A stretch of 64,000 bases of DNA from the NCBI RefSeq assembly GCF_011752935.1, contig NZ_VWWO01000001.1:682001-746000 (forward strand). Direction: 5' to 3'. Both the position numbers and the translations under genes were made by a program. The notes beneath the pieces were generated by a model. It made no database searches. It saw nothing but the letters and a program-made list of their open reading frames with translations, and had not been told where the DNA came from. The DNA comes from Chitinophaga sp. Cy-1792. Lineage in GTDB: Bacteria > Bacteroidota > Bacteroidia > Chitinophagales > Chitinophagaceae. Below, piece by piece: positions 51,754-60,473 of the stretch; positions within the stretch are counted from its first letter, which is position 1; every line of letters begins with the position of its first letter.

Positions 51754-53219
51754 GGCTGTTGGTGCTTTCCAGCTGTAACAGCCCTGACACGGCTGTTCTT
51801 CTTACCATAACCGTAGTAAATAACCATCCCGATCGCCATCCATATGATCAGTCGCAACCAGGTGTCCAGCGGCAACGATACCATCATGGCCAGGCAGGAA
51901 ATGATACCCAGAATTGGTACTACCGGTACCCATGGCGTGCGGAATGCACGAGGGGCATCAGGCATGGTATATCGCATAATCCATACGCCGGCACAAACGA
52001 TTACAAACGCCAGCAGGGTGCCTATGCTGGTCATCTCTCCTACTACTCTTAATGGTACGAGGGCCGCAAAAAGACCTATGAATACACAAAACAGTATATT
52101 GGATTTCCACGGCGTGCGGAAGCGCGGGTGGATATCTGAAAAAATCTTTGGTAACAAACCGTCTTTCGACATCGCATAGAATACGCGTGATTGTCCCAGC
52201 AGATCCACCAGGATTACAGATGTATAGCCGACAATGATAGCCAGCAGGATCGCCTGTCCGAGCCAGTGATACGGTGTATTGGCAATGGCTATCGCCACTG
52301 GCGCACCACTGTCTTTAAACGCGGTATAAGGCGCCAGGCCTGTCATTACGTGTGCAAACAGAATAAATAATACCGTACAGATGGCCAGTGAGCCGAGAAT
52401 GCCTATAGGCATGTTTTTGCGCGGATTTTTTGTTTCCTGGGCCGCTGTACTGATAATGTCGAAGCCAAGAAAAACAAAGAATACAATACCGGCGCCACGG
52501 AAGATCCCGGAGATGCCAAATTCCCCGAATTTGCCTGTATTTGGCGGTATATAAGGCGTAAAATTGGCGGGCTGGATATACTTCCATCCCAGCGCGATGA
52601 ACACCAATACCACGCCTACTTTCAGGGAAACCACCACTGAATTCCAGATAGCAGAGCCTTTGGTACCTCTTATTAAAATCATGGACATCATCACCACTAC
52701 CAGCGCTGCCGGCAGGTTAATAATTCCACTGATCTGTGCGCCATTCTGAGCGGTGAAGGTTTCGAAAGGAGAATGCAGCCAGCGTTCCGGCAGGTATATA
52801 TTGTAGTTGGCCAGAAATTTAACGAGGTAGTTAGACCAGCTGATGGCCACAGTAGCCGCGCCTACAGAGAACTCCAGCACCAGGTCCCATCCGATGATCC
52901 AGGCAAACAGCTCTCCCATGGTGGTATACGCATAGGTATAGGCACTGCCGGCAACAGGAATCATGGAAGCAAATTCAGCATAGCAGAGGCCTGCAAAGGC
53001 ACAACCTACCGCCGCTACCACGAATGATAATGTTACCGCAGGTCCGGCATGATTAGCCGCTGCAAGTCCTGTAAGCGAAAATAGCCCGGCGCCGATAATG
53101 ATTCCCAGGCCCAGCATTACCAGCTGAAACCCGTTGAGCGTGCGCTTTAAGGAATGTGTTCCTTCATCTGTTGACTCCTGGAGCAGCCAGGCCAGCGGCT
53201 TTTTATAATATTGTTTCAT
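51750..53219 (-). CDS. APC-superfamily amino acid permease (cationic amino acid transporter-like)
   Basis: A 489-residue inner-membrane protein with about 12 helices. The N-terminal APC signature 'GLGIIIGAGLFSLTGLAA' is the substrate-binding unwound helix, and 'ICYAEFAS'-like 'LCYAEFASMIPVAGSAYTYAY' follows. The length and 'FFVFLGFDIISTAAQETKNPRKNMP' fit the CAT/YfnA subgroup, which imports amino acids with protons. Substrate cannot be told from sequence. It has a full promoter whose upstream element lies in the tail of the preceding gene's terminator. Confidence 0.92.
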   Translation of the reverse strand: MKQYYKKPLAWLLQESTDEGTHSLKRTLNGFQLVMLGLGIIIGAGLFSLTGLAAANHAGPAVTLSFVVAAVGCAFAGLCYAEFASMIPVAGSAYTYAYTTMGELFAWIIGWDLVLEFSVGAATVAISWSNYLVKFLANYNIYLPERWLHSPFETFTAQNGAQISGIINLPAALVVVMMSMILIRGTKGSAIWNSVVVSLKVGVVLVFIALGWKYIQPANFTPYIPPNTGKFGEFGISGIFRGAGIVFFVFLGFDIISTAAQETKNPRKNMPIGILGSLAICTVLFILFAHVMTGLAPYTAFKDSGAPVAIAIANTPYHWLGQAILLAIIVGYTSVILVDLLGQSRVFYAMSKDGLLPKIFSDIHPRFRTPWKSNILFCVFIGLFAALVPLRVVGEMTSIGTLLAFVIVCAGVWIMRYTMPDAPRAFRTPWVPVVPILGIISCLAMMVSLPLDTWLRLIIWMAIGMVIYYGYGKKNSRVRAVTAGKHQQP

Positions 53220-53260
53220 CTATTTATATTATCCTACTGTTTTTGTGGACTAATAGGCGG

Positions 53261-53292
53261 CAAAGGTAAGGTGGAGGTATTTAGTATCAAAA
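53261..53292 (-). promoter_or_regulatory. Bacteroidota promoter of the permease gene
   Basis: On the minus strand TTTTG (53292-53288), a 19-bp spacer and TACCTTTG (53268-53261): both boxes match consensus, 41 bp before the ATG. Confidence 0.75.
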
Positions 53293-53329
53293 TAAAACAT
53301 CCGTTCGTACAGTAAGTTCGAACGGATGT
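53288..53329 (-). terminator. Terminator of the Tat-exported TIM-barrel gene
   Basis: An 11-bp perfect stem (ACATCCGTTCG / CGAACGGATGT) followed on the minus strand by TTTTATTTTG, 24 bp after the stop. Confidence 0.88.
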
Positions 53330-53353
53330 AATTGATATTTAGTTAGATGATGA

Positions 53354-54247
53354 TCAGGAGATATCGCAGATATGTACGGCAGTATTCAGGGAGGCCAGTT
53401 TATCCGTGTGTTTAGGGATAAATTCCTGTGCTACATAACCTTTGAATCCGGTTTCGTAGATGGCCTTCATGATAGCAGGATAAAAGAGTTCCTGTGTTTC
53501 ATCGATTTCATTTCTGCCAGGAACGCCGCCGGTATGGTAATGCGCGATGTACTGATGATTATCTCTGAGGGTGCGGATTACGTCCCCTTCCATTATTTGC
53601 ATGTGGTAGATATCGTAGAGCAGTTTGAAATTTTCAGAACCTACTGATTTACAAAGCTCTACGCCCCAGTTTGTGTGGTCGCACTGGTAATCGTGGTGAT
53701 CCACTTTACTGTTCAGCAGTTCCATTACCAGGGTAACATTTTTCTTCTCTGCGTAGCTGAGAATACGTTTCAGGCCTTTGGTGCAGTTTTCAATACCTTG
53801 CTGGTCGTCCATACCGTTGCGGTTTCCGGAGAAGCAGATCAGGTTTTTGAAGCCAGCTTTGGCGGTAGCGTCGATATATTGTTTGAAATATGCCTCCAGT
53901 TTCTCGTGGTGGGCGGGGTTATTGAACCCTTTGGTAATACCCCATTCAGGGCCATTACTTGCCACCATGGCGCAATACAGGTTATTTTTCTTCAGGATAT
54001 CGAAATCCTTCGGATCAACCAGGTCGATAGAGGTAATCCCTATTTTATTAGCGGCTTTGCAGAGATCATCCAATGGAATTGGATAGCACCAGGCGCAAAC
54101 GGAGTGGTTGATTTTACCTTTCAGTTTTTCTTCCATAACGTTTTCGTGGGCAGATACTCTTTGAGCCAGTGAAGATATGGCGCTAGAAGCCACTGCCATA
54201 GTAGCAACTTTCTTTATCATATCGCGGCGTGAGTTTTTCTGAGGCAT
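53354..54247 (-). CDS. Hydroxypyruvate isomerase-like sugar isomerase/epimerase, Tat-exported
   Basis: A 297-residue protein with a twin-arginine signal ('NSRRDMIKKVA', ~5-15, hydrophobic region to ~32) and an AP-endonuclease-2/xylose-isomerase-like TIM-barrel. Blocks: 'NHSVCAWCYPIPLDDLC', 'LICFSGNRNGM', 'LVMELLNSKVDHHDYQC' with a metal-ligand Glu, 'LLYDIYHMQIMEGDVI' with Asp/His ligands, and 'IAHYHTGGVPGRNEID'. These match the hydroxypyruvate isomerase-like group. Export as a folded protein suggests a cofactor or metal inserted in the cytoplasm, and a periplasmic sugar-acid substrate. Substrate undetermined. It is monocistronic, ending in its own terminator. Confidence 0.85.
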   Translation of the reverse strand: MPQKNSRRDMIKKVATMAVASSAISSLAQRVSAHENVMEEKLKGKINHSVCAWCYPIPLDDLCKAANKIGITSIDLVDPKDFDILKKNNLYCAMVASNGPEWGITKGFNNPAHHEKLEAYFKQYIDATAKAGFKNLICFSGNRNGMDDQQGIENCTKGLKRILSYAEKKNVTLVMELLNSKVDHHDYQCDHTNWGVELCKSVGSENFKLLYDIYHMQIMEGDVIRTLRDNHQYIAHYHTGGVPGRNEIDETQELFYPAIMKAIYETGFKGYVAQEFIPKHTDKLASLNTAVHICDIS

Positions 54248-54291
54248 AATAAGCGTTTAAAATACGGTTCAAGTTAAAAGAAATAGATTTG

Positions 54292-54312
54292 AATTGCAAT
54301 AGCATTGCAATT
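54292..54312. promoter_or_regulatory. Operator-like inverted repeat upstream of the isomerase gene
   Basis: AATTGCAAT agc ATTGCAATT is a perfect 9-bp inverted repeat with a 3-bp spacer, 45 bp before the isomerase ATG and 125 bp before the divergent small membrane protein gene. It has the size of a dimeric repressor site. Confidence 0.4.
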
Positions 54313-54359
54313 GCAGTGGCAGAAAAATATTGCTGAGTGGTAGATTTTGTGGTTTGAAG

Positions 54360-54367
54360 TACCTTTG
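54360..54367 (+). promoter_or_regulatory. -7 element (TACCTTTG) of the small membrane protein gene
   Basis: A perfect TAnnTTTG match, 69 bp before the ATG; upstream TTG boxes have poor spacing. Confidence 0.45.
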
Positions 54368-54436
54368 CAAAGAACCTTTTTCCTTTTTGGTAGGTTATTT
54401 GTTTAAGTAAGAGAAAGATTAAAAGCGGAGGTTGAA

Positions 54437-54736
54437 ATGGACAAAAAATATACTCCCAACTTATGGATCTGCATTGTAATGGATCTCCTGGGCTGTGCCA
54501 GCTATGCAATCCCGGTTTTAGGTGAGGTCAGCGACATTGTTTGGGCACCCATATCTGCTATTATTTTTTACCGCCTTTTTGGTGGTCCCCTTGGTTCTTT
54601 TGGTAGTGTTTTTAATCTGATGGAAGAGCTGTTTCCAGGTACAGACTTCATTCCTTCATTTACCATCGCCTGGGCGATACGCAGAATTACGGCGCCTCAA
54701 TCCAAACGCATGGTTTCGCCAGTACGAAATAGCTAA
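54437..54736 (+). CDS. Small conserved membrane protein of unknown function
   Basis: A 99-residue protein with hydrophobic segments at ~8-28 and ~35-55, and a third weak one near 72-85 ('FIPSFTIAWAIRRI'). Phrases such as 'GEVSDIVWAPISAIIFYRLFGG' and 'MEELFPGTDFIPSFTIAW' recall small integral membrane proteins that I have seen widely in Bacteroidota, but no function is known to me. A GGAGG sequence 8 nt before the ATG supports the start. It is closed by a long hairpin shared with the convergent lipoprotein gene. Confidence 0.78.
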   Translation: MDKKYTPNLWICIVMDLLGCASYAIPVLGEVSDIVWAPISAIIFYRLFGGPLGSFGSVFNLMEELFPGTDFIPSFTIAWAIRRITAPQSKRMVSPVRNS

Positions 54737-54782
54737 AATACCAACGGCCAACTAAGGATCTTAGCTGGCCGTTGGTATTTTT
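54735..54782. terminator. Bidirectional terminator between small membrane protein and lipoprotein genes
   Basis: A 16-bp perfect stem (AAAATACCAACGGCCA and complement) extended by a CTAA/TTAG inner pairing; A-run on one side, T-run on the other. Confidence 0.93.
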
Positions 54783-54794
54783 AGGAAAAAGTTA

Positions 54795-56555
54795 TTATTC
54801 CCTTAACATTCTGAAATTTCCAGAGATAGGTACTGCTTTACTTGGTATTCCTGCTGTACTATCTGCGGGTTGGGTAACCGTACCAGATATGGTACCCATG
54901 ATATATTCTCCCTTGTTACCTGTTTGGGTAACAGTTATCTGAACATTTGGAGATGCCCCATAATAGGTATTGCCTATGTATATGTATAAGTCAGTTGGCG
55001 TACGGGTACCAATGCTCAAATCATCCAGGTACCAGGCGATCGTTCTGCCTCCACTAGTTCTTAAACCACCATAAAAAGAATATTCCGTAGCATTATATTG
55101 GCGCATCACTAAAGTGTCTGTAATGCTATTAAGACTATACGCGTTTCCATCTATGGTTATAGAAATCTGTCCAAAAGCGGGCTTATCACATGCCTGAAGA
55201 TCCTGGGTGATCGCTCCTGTTGTAACTTGTATTGTTTGTGAGGCTGATTTGTCTGCATCTAAATCAGCTGCAGTGATGGTTGCATCTGCCAGGTTACTAT
55301 TGCAACGGATAGCAGTTACCTGATAAGTTCCATTTTTTACCGTTGCCAGATAAGTAAGTCCTTGAAGTTGCATACTAACCGCACCATTTTTTACGGGTGT
55401 ATTATCGCAGGTGGTGAGTTGTCCTTTAATGGTGATGGTGCCAGGATCGGATAAAGTAATGGAGACAATACCGAGATCCGCATCTTTGGCATATGGCCCT
55501 ACCTTAGTCGAGTATATGACGGTATTACATTTATCTAACAGCTTTAACGTCATGGATTCATTAAGGGGAACACCACCATTTACCACTCCCCCTGCATCTG
55601 TATATGCATAGCTGGTGTTACCATCGGCACGTGTTAAAGTTACCGTCATATTGCCTAAAGGAGCACCTTTAGCATCCTGGAAAGTGGCTTTGAAATTTAC
55701 TAATGGAAAATAGGCATCACAATTCCAGAAAGAAAAATGCTTTACTGTTCCAACATAGCTATCACCTGATTTTTTGGCTTCTCCTTCTTCTTTCCACAAA
55801 CCATCTGCTTCATCAAAATGCCATAATGGAATGGTGGCTGGTGCGCTGGCTTGCAAACCTGCCGGGATAGTCATTTTGAAGTTTACATCCTGTTTGCCGT
55901 CGAGGTGAAGTTTTTCACCGTTTTCTCCCTGTAATTCCAGGGCCATCATACCATAGGATTTCAAACCTACTTCATCATTATTGGAGTTGATGGCACGCAG
56001 ATCACCAGGTAGCTGGCTGGCAAAGCTGGCATCTTCCGGATTGATAGGTGCATATAGCAGACTGGCTTTACCCGTATAAGGTTTGTTATTTGCATCTAAA
56101 ACCTGTCCGGATACGAAATTAAACTGTGCATTGGAAGCATTGATAGTACCGCCTTTGGAAGCATCGAATGTGCCGGCAATTTTTTTAGGTAGCAGCTGTA
56201 CCTGTACAAACTGAATTTTTCCAGTACCGGTAACCCTGAAGGTTCTGATACCATTGAAATATCCGTCTTTCTTAACGGTAGCTACAGCCGCTGCTTCATT
56301 CATATCGGCTTTAGGAATAAGGAAAGCGCCATATTGATCAGTGGTGGCGGTTCCATTGCCACAGCTTACTGTAGCACCGGATACAGGCTGATTTTTTTCA
56401 TCCAGCACTATGCCCTGAACGCCTGCGCTGATCTGTTTGGAGGAAATGGCTGTTCCAGATGGAGTCGGTTTATAATCTGCCGGGATAGCTTCTTTATTAC
56501 ATGCTGCAATTGCGAACAGACAACAAGACAAAGCAATCTTTAAATATTTGCTCAT
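54795..56555 (-). CDS. Surface lipoprotein with carboxypeptidase-regulatory-like domains
   Basis: A 586-residue lipoprotein: 'FAIAACNK' gives the lipid-attachment Cys19. Residues ~45-130 form a CarboxypepD_reg-like beta-sandwich ('VQGIVLDEKNQPVSGATVSCGNG'). Further beta-rich stretches follow, including 'FKATFQDAKGAPLGNMTVTLT' (~295) and 'TIKGQLTTCDNTPVKNGAVSM' (~390), each looking like another Ig-like domain. The C-terminal ~130 residues ('FGQISITIDGNAYSLNSITDT') have their own fold. A cell-surface adhesion or glycan-handling role is plausible but not shown. The ATG at 56555 is chosen for the lipoprotein signal. No susC/susD neighbours. Confidence 0.8.
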   Translation of the reverse strand: MSKYLKIALSCCLFAIAACNKEAIPADYKPTPSGTAISSKQISAGVQGIVLDEKNQPVSGATVSCGNGTATTDQYGAFLIPKADMNEAAAVATVKKDGYFNGIRTFRVTGTGKIQFVQVQLLPKKIAGTFDASKGGTINASNAQFNFVSGQVLDANNKPYTGKASLLYAPINPEDASFASQLPGDLRAINSNNDEVGLKSYGMMALELQGENGEKLHLDGKQDVNFKMTIPAGLQASAPATIPLWHFDEADGLWKEEGEAKKSGDSYVGTVKHFSFWNCDAYFPLVNFKATFQDAKGAPLGNMTVTLTRADGNTSYAYTDAGGVVNGGVPLNESMTLKLLDKCNTVIYSTKVGPYAKDADLGIVSITLSDPGTITIKGQLTTCDNTPVKNGAVSMQLQGLTYLATVKNGTYQVTAIRCNSNLADATITAADLDADKSASQTIQVTTGAITQDLQACDKPAFGQISITIDGNAYSLNSITDTLVMRQYNATEYSFYGGLRTSGGRTIAWYLDDLSIGTRTPTDLYIYIGNTYYGASPNVQITVTQTGNKGEYIMGTISGTVTQPADSTAGIPSKAVPISGNFRMLRE

Positions 56556-56580
56556 AGGTAGAGGGGACATTATTTGGTCT

Positions 56581-56588
56581 CAAAATTA
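56581..56588 (-). promoter_or_regulatory. -7 element (TAATTTTG) of the surface lipoprotein gene
   Basis: A TAnnTTTG match on the minus strand 25 bp before the ATG; no -33 box. Confidence 0.35.
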
Positions 56589-56650
56589 TAGACTTCTCAT
56601 TAAATTTCTATTTTAATAAATAATTATATATTGATAATCAATCTGTTAAA

Positions 56651-56689
56651 AACAAAACAGGCTGCCTCAACTTCTCGAGACAGCCTGTT
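56651..56689 (-). terminator. Terminator of the GLPGLI/receptor operon
   Basis: A 9-bp stem (AACAGGCTG / CAGCCTGTT) with an inner CTC/GAG pairing, followed on the minus strand by TTTTGTTTTT. Confidence 0.88.
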
Positions 56690-56710
56690 CGCCTATAGGT
56701 GATATTATAA

Positions 56711-59590
56711 TCAGAAACCTCCTGGTCTGAACCCTCCTCCACCGCCACGGCCACCGCCGTTTTGGTACATACGCATGTTCCTGTCCATATCCCTTTGCAT
56801 TTTATCGCGGTTAGAGTTCTGACTCTGACCACCGAAACGGTTCAGGAAGTAGGTAAAGCTGAGCATAAAATACTGCTGCAGCACATTGGAACGGGAGTCT
56901 TTGATGTAGTTATCTGTTACGGTTCTGGACACCGCCGCATACTGGTGCAACAGGTCAAAAGCCTGGAATTTAATCAACCCCGTACGTTTAGGGAATACGT
57001 ATTTGGCAACATTGGCATTCCATAAAGTGGATGTCAGGTTATTACCATTCGACAGTCCGGAGTTCATGGTATAATTGATATCTGACCCGATCATGAAACC
57101 TTTTGGCAGCGTGACGTTCACATCACCGGTAGCACCGTAGTTCAGGTAGTTGCCATTCGAAGATTTAGTGATGGTATAACGGGTAATGTTATACGAAATA
57201 TTACCGCCGGCAGATAAATCCAGCCAGTCTTTCACCATAAAGCTGACATTGGCAGCCTGGCCGAGCACGATGTTGGTGCTGAAATTTTTCAACGCATTGT
57301 TGATAGAAACATCACGGCCATACGAAATATTGGTAGCGGTATTCAGGTTCTGTCCGGGTGTTTTGGACAGCGGTATTGAATTGTGCATCATACCACTGAA
57401 ACTATAGTAGCCATTTACGTTTACCGGCATGGTGATGGTTTTACCGGTGGTAGAATCGTAGTTGATGGCATTGATAATTTTGTTACTACCAAAGTTAGAC
57501 GTAAACATGATAAACGCACCTCTGAAGGTATTCATGTTAAACGTATTATAGTTCACCTGGATAGTGTTGTTGAATGCGGGTTTCAGGTTAGGGTTCCCTT
57601 GCTGAATATACAACGCATCGCTATTGTCCGGCACGGGTTGCAGCTGTTGGATGGTAGGCTGTGTGGTGTTACCGTTATAGTTGATACGCAGTCTTTTGTT
57701 TTTAGAGAACATGTAGTTGAAATTCGCATTAGGCGAGAAGTTCACCGTATTTTGTGTGATCAGGCTGTCTTTCAGCGTTCTGTAGGCGAAAGTGTTGTTG
57801 TCCAGGTTATTGAACAATACATTCAGCCCGAAAGCATAGTCGTATTTCAGTTTCACCGTTCTGATGGCGATACCTGCCTGCTGATTGACGGTATTATTGG
57901 TGAATATATTACTCAGTGAGTCGTTCCTTTTGGTATAGCCTAATTTGGCGCTGTCGTAATCATAGGTATAGCGTTCGCTATAGCTGTGATATTTGGTGAT
58001 GCCGTAGTTTACTTCCAGGTACCTGTCTTTGGAGAGCGGTTCTGAATAGGTAAGGTTGGCGCCGAGGTTTTTGCTGTAGCTGTCAGTTGTATTTTCCTGG
58101 TTATAGGAAGAATCTTTTCTGACATTATCATTCAGAAACATGGTATTTGATATCACCGTTCCTACCTGGTTATTGGTGCTGTTATTATAAGAGAGGTTTA
58201 AGCTGAGTGAGCGACCTTTCTTATTGAAGCGTTTGCGGAACAGGAGGTTTCCACCATAGTTGGCAGAATTACCATGACCGTCGTTATAGGTAACACCGCG
58301 GTTAATAGTATCCTTGTTGTTGTTGCCTAGCGTCGTATAGGCGTTAACGGAGTTACTGTTAGCGTTGGTGAGACTATAAGTAGGTGTAAATATGAATGAG
58401 TGGAGAGAATCCAGCTGGTATTCGAAACGCATATTCACGCGATGGTTCAGGTTATCAGTACTAGATGCTGAATTAGTATACTGATAGTTAGAATAGTTTG
58501 CCTGAATATTTTGTTGAGTAGTATTTTGTAAAATATTGACTTTGTTGTCGTTAAATAAATAACTACCACTGAAGTCCAGCTTTTTGTTAAAAGTTTGCAT
58601 GTAGTTAAAACCTGCCATGGAGCTGGTAGTGATACCAGGGTTTACAGTAGTGGCGCCGCCACTCGCGAAACCACGACGGCTACCGCCGCCACCTCCACCT
58701 CCTCCGCCACGGCCAAAACTCATCTGGTTCTGGGCGGAGAAGCCGAGGTTATTAACGTTATTGGCGTTACCAACCAGGGAAATTTTCTGGTCATCGTTAA
58801 ATCTGTTAAGATTAAAGCTGACGCCATATCTGTCGTCGGTACCATAGCCGGCAGTACCGCGTCCGAAGAGGCCTTTATTTTTATCTTTTTTGATAACGAT
58901 ATTGATGGCTTTTTCTGTTTGTCCATCATCTATCTGTGTAAATTCGGCCTGATCAGATTTTTTATCTATCAGCTGAACCTTATCAATAATATTAGCAGGA
59001 AGGTTTCTGGTGGCCATTTTAGGGTCGCTGCCAAAAAATGGTTTACCATTAACGAGTACTTTATTTACGGTTTGTCCCTGTGCGGTGATGCCACCGTCTT
59101 TGTCTACAACGACGCCAGGCAATTTTTTAAGAAGGTCTTCAACAACACTGTTTTCACGGGTTTTAAATGCATCTGCATTAAACTCCAGCGTATCTTTTTT
59201 TACAACGATAGGAGGTTTTTCCTGAACAATTTCCACGCCGGCGAGATCTACGCCTTTGTGTTCCATAGCGAGGTTTCCGAGGTTGATCGTTCTGTTGTCT
59301 GCGTTGATGGTTACAGGTTTGTATACGGCTTTATACCCCATAAAGCTGAGGTATATTCTATAAGAGCCATCAGCGATGCCGCTGATTTCAAAATTTCCTT
59401 TGTTGTCACTGATAGCAGTATTGGCAACAGAGGAATCTTTGGAGTGTAGTAATACTACAGTTGCAGCGGGGAGTGCTTCTTTGGTTGTCTGGTCGGTCAG
59501 TTGTCCTTTGATCTTGCCCTGTGAAGACTGGGCCTGGGCTTGAAATATGCCAAGGCTCAGTATCAACAGGATTTGCATAATTATCTTCAT
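56711..59590 (-). CDS. TonB-receptor-like outer-membrane beta-barrel protein with Gly-rich segments
   Basis: A 959-residue outer-membrane protein: signal peptide to 'QAQAQ' (~21) and a CarboxypepD_reg-like domain (~25-110; 'GKIKGQLTDQTTKEALPAATVVLL'). A plug domain follows (~135-265; 'VVEDLLKKLPGVVVDKDGGI', 'VLVNGKPFFG'), then a long barrel of the OMP_b-brl_3 type ('MRFEYQLDSLHSFIFTPTYS', 'NPNLKPAFNN'). Two Gly/Arg tracts stand out: residues ~290-308 ('GRGGGGGGGGGSRRG') at the barrel start and the extreme C-terminus ('GGGRGGGGGFRPGGF'). No SusD partner is present. It lies 43 bp downstream of the GLPGLI gene in the same operon. Import or surface-binding role, ligand unknown. Confidence 0.87.
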   Translation of the reverse strand: MKIIMQILLILSLGIFQAQAQSSQGKIKGQLTDQTTKEALPAATVVLLHSKDSSVANTAISDNKGNFEISGIADGSYRIYLSFMGYKAVYKPVTINADNRTINLGNLAMEHKGVDLAGVEIVQEKPPIVVKKDTLEFNADAFKTRENSVVEDLLKKLPGVVVDKDGGITAQGQTVNKVLVNGKPFFGSDPKMATRNLPANIIDKVQLIDKKSDQAEFTQIDDGQTEKAINIVIKKDKNKGLFGRGTAGYGTDDRYGVSFNLNRFNDDQKISLVGNANNVNNLGFSAQNQMSFGRGGGGGGGGGSRRGFASGGATTVNPGITTSSMAGFNYMQTFNKKLDFSGSYLFNDNKVNILQNTTQQNIQANYSNYQYTNSASSTDNLNHRVNMRFEYQLDSLHSFIFTPTYSLTNANSNSVNAYTTLGNNNKDTINRGVTYNDGHGNSANYGGNLLFRKRFNKKGRSLSLNLSYNNSTNNQVGTVISNTMFLNDNVRKDSSYNQENTTDSYSKNLGANLTYSEPLSKDRYLEVNYGITKYHSYSERYTYDYDSAKLGYTKRNDSLSNIFTNNTVNQQAGIAIRTVKLKYDYAFGLNVLFNNLDNNTFAYRTLKDSLITQNTVNFSPNANFNYMFSKNKRLRINYNGNTTQPTIQQLQPVPDNSDALYIQQGNPNLKPAFNNTIQVNYNTFNMNTFRGAFIMFTSNFGSNKIINAINYDSTTGKTITMPVNVNGYYSFSGMMHNSIPLSKTPGQNLNTATNISYGRDVSINNALKNFSTNIVLGQAANVSFMVKDWLDLSAGGNISYNITRYTITKSSNGNYLNYGATGDVNVTLPKGFMIGSDINYTMNSGLSNGNNLTSTLWNANVAKYVFPKRTGLIKFQAFDLLHQYAAVSRTVTDNYIKDSRSNVLQQYFMLSFTYFLNRFGGQSQNSNRDKMQRDMDRNMRMYQNGGGRGGGGGFRPGGF

Positions 59591-59633
59591 AGTTCGGATG
59601 TAGTAGCAGAAAGAAGTAAGTTATGTAGGTTTT

Positions 59634-60425
59634 TTACATTTGCGGTTGCCGCTTACGTAATTTTTCCATTTCTGTTCTTCTGATCTCCCTGAACTGGTCC
59701 TGGCTTACTTTCTGTGCATCTGCCGGGATGGCTAAATCTGTATCTGTTACAGGTTTGAGGCTCACTTTCTGTGCTGTAAAAGAGCGGTTGCTGCTCTCAG
59801 CGGCGAGTACTACACCTTTGCCTTCAGGCAGTAATCCATTGATGGGTGAATAGCTGAAAGGCAGATCGGTAGTGAACCATACGGTATAAGTATCGTCTTT
59901 TACCTTAACGGTGGCCTTTTTACAGGTGAAACCTGCGATTTTCTTAGTCTTGTCGCTGGTTTGAGCGCCTGTAGCGGCTACATAATCTTCTTCTGTGTAA
60001 TAGGTTTTTTTATCATCTCCCTGGGTGGTAAAGATCTGCTGGTATTTCTTGTGTTCGAGATCTACGAACTGTCCACCGCCGTTCATTCCACCTCTGAATC
60101 CGCCACCAGTGCCACCCTGGCCGCGTCCCTGCCGGGAAGTGTCGCCACTGTTCTGTCCGCCTCTTCTGCCGCCAAACCCGCCACCATTGGCGAAATCAGG
60201 ACGATCGGTTGTTAATTTACCTACGCCGTTGTTGAAGGTGAAATGTTGTTCAAGGGTAATGACGTCCGGAATATCAGGGGCATTGTCGCCACCGGCGAAA
60301 CGCGCCATACGCTCTTTGTCTACTCGTTGTGTTACTTCGTAATCTATCACCCCGGATTGTGCAAAAAGGGTGGAAGAAACTGGCAGTAATGCTGCTGCCA
60401 ACATCAGCCGGGAAATCAGATTCAT
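59634..60425 (-). CDS. GLPGLI-family secreted protein with Gly-rich insertion
   Basis: A 263-residue exported protein: signal peptide to 'STLFAQ' (~23). The GLPGLI-type fold is recognised from 'GVIDYEVTQRVDKE' at the start, 'KKIAGFTCKKATVKV' and 'YTVWFTTDLPFSYSPINGLLPEGKG', where 'NGLLPEGKGVVL' replaces the eponymous GLPGLI. An insertion of about 40 residues (~80-121) is almost all Gly, Arg, Gln and Asn ('GGGFGGRRGGQNSG', 'GRGQGGTGGGFRGGMNGGG'). GLPGLI proteins commonly sit beside receptor-like barrels in Bacteroidota; function unknown. First gene of the operon with the barrel protein, divergent from a two-component system. Confidence 0.85.
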   Translation of the reverse strand: MNLISRLMLAAALLPVSSTLFAQSGVIDYEVTQRVDKERMARFAGGDNAPDIPDVITLEQHFTFNNGVGKLTTDRPDFANGGGFGGRRGGQNSGDTSRQGRGQGGTGGGFRGGMNGGGQFVDLEHKKYQQIFTTQGDDKKTYYTEEDYVAATGAQTSDKTKKIAGFTCKKATVKVKDDTYTVWFTTDLPFSYSPINGLLPEGKGVVLAAESSNRSFTAQKVSLKPVTDTDLAIPADAQKVSQDQFREIRRTEMEKLRKRQPQM

Positions 60426-60473
60426 AAAATGGTTGTTTTATATGCAAAAAACGCTATTCGTGGTGTGACTTTG

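Noticed and set aside
58675..58705. Short repeats in the Gly-rich coding stretches (also near 60060-60180), considered as a repeat array or CRISPR-like element
   Set aside because: They are codon repeats for Gly and Arg inside intact genes; no constant repeat/spacer length.
58595..59449. 284-codon plus-strand open frame opposite the receptor-like barrel gene
   Set aside because: Antisense of the conserved plug domain; Thr/Ala/Ser-rich artefact of the Gly-rich coding stretch.
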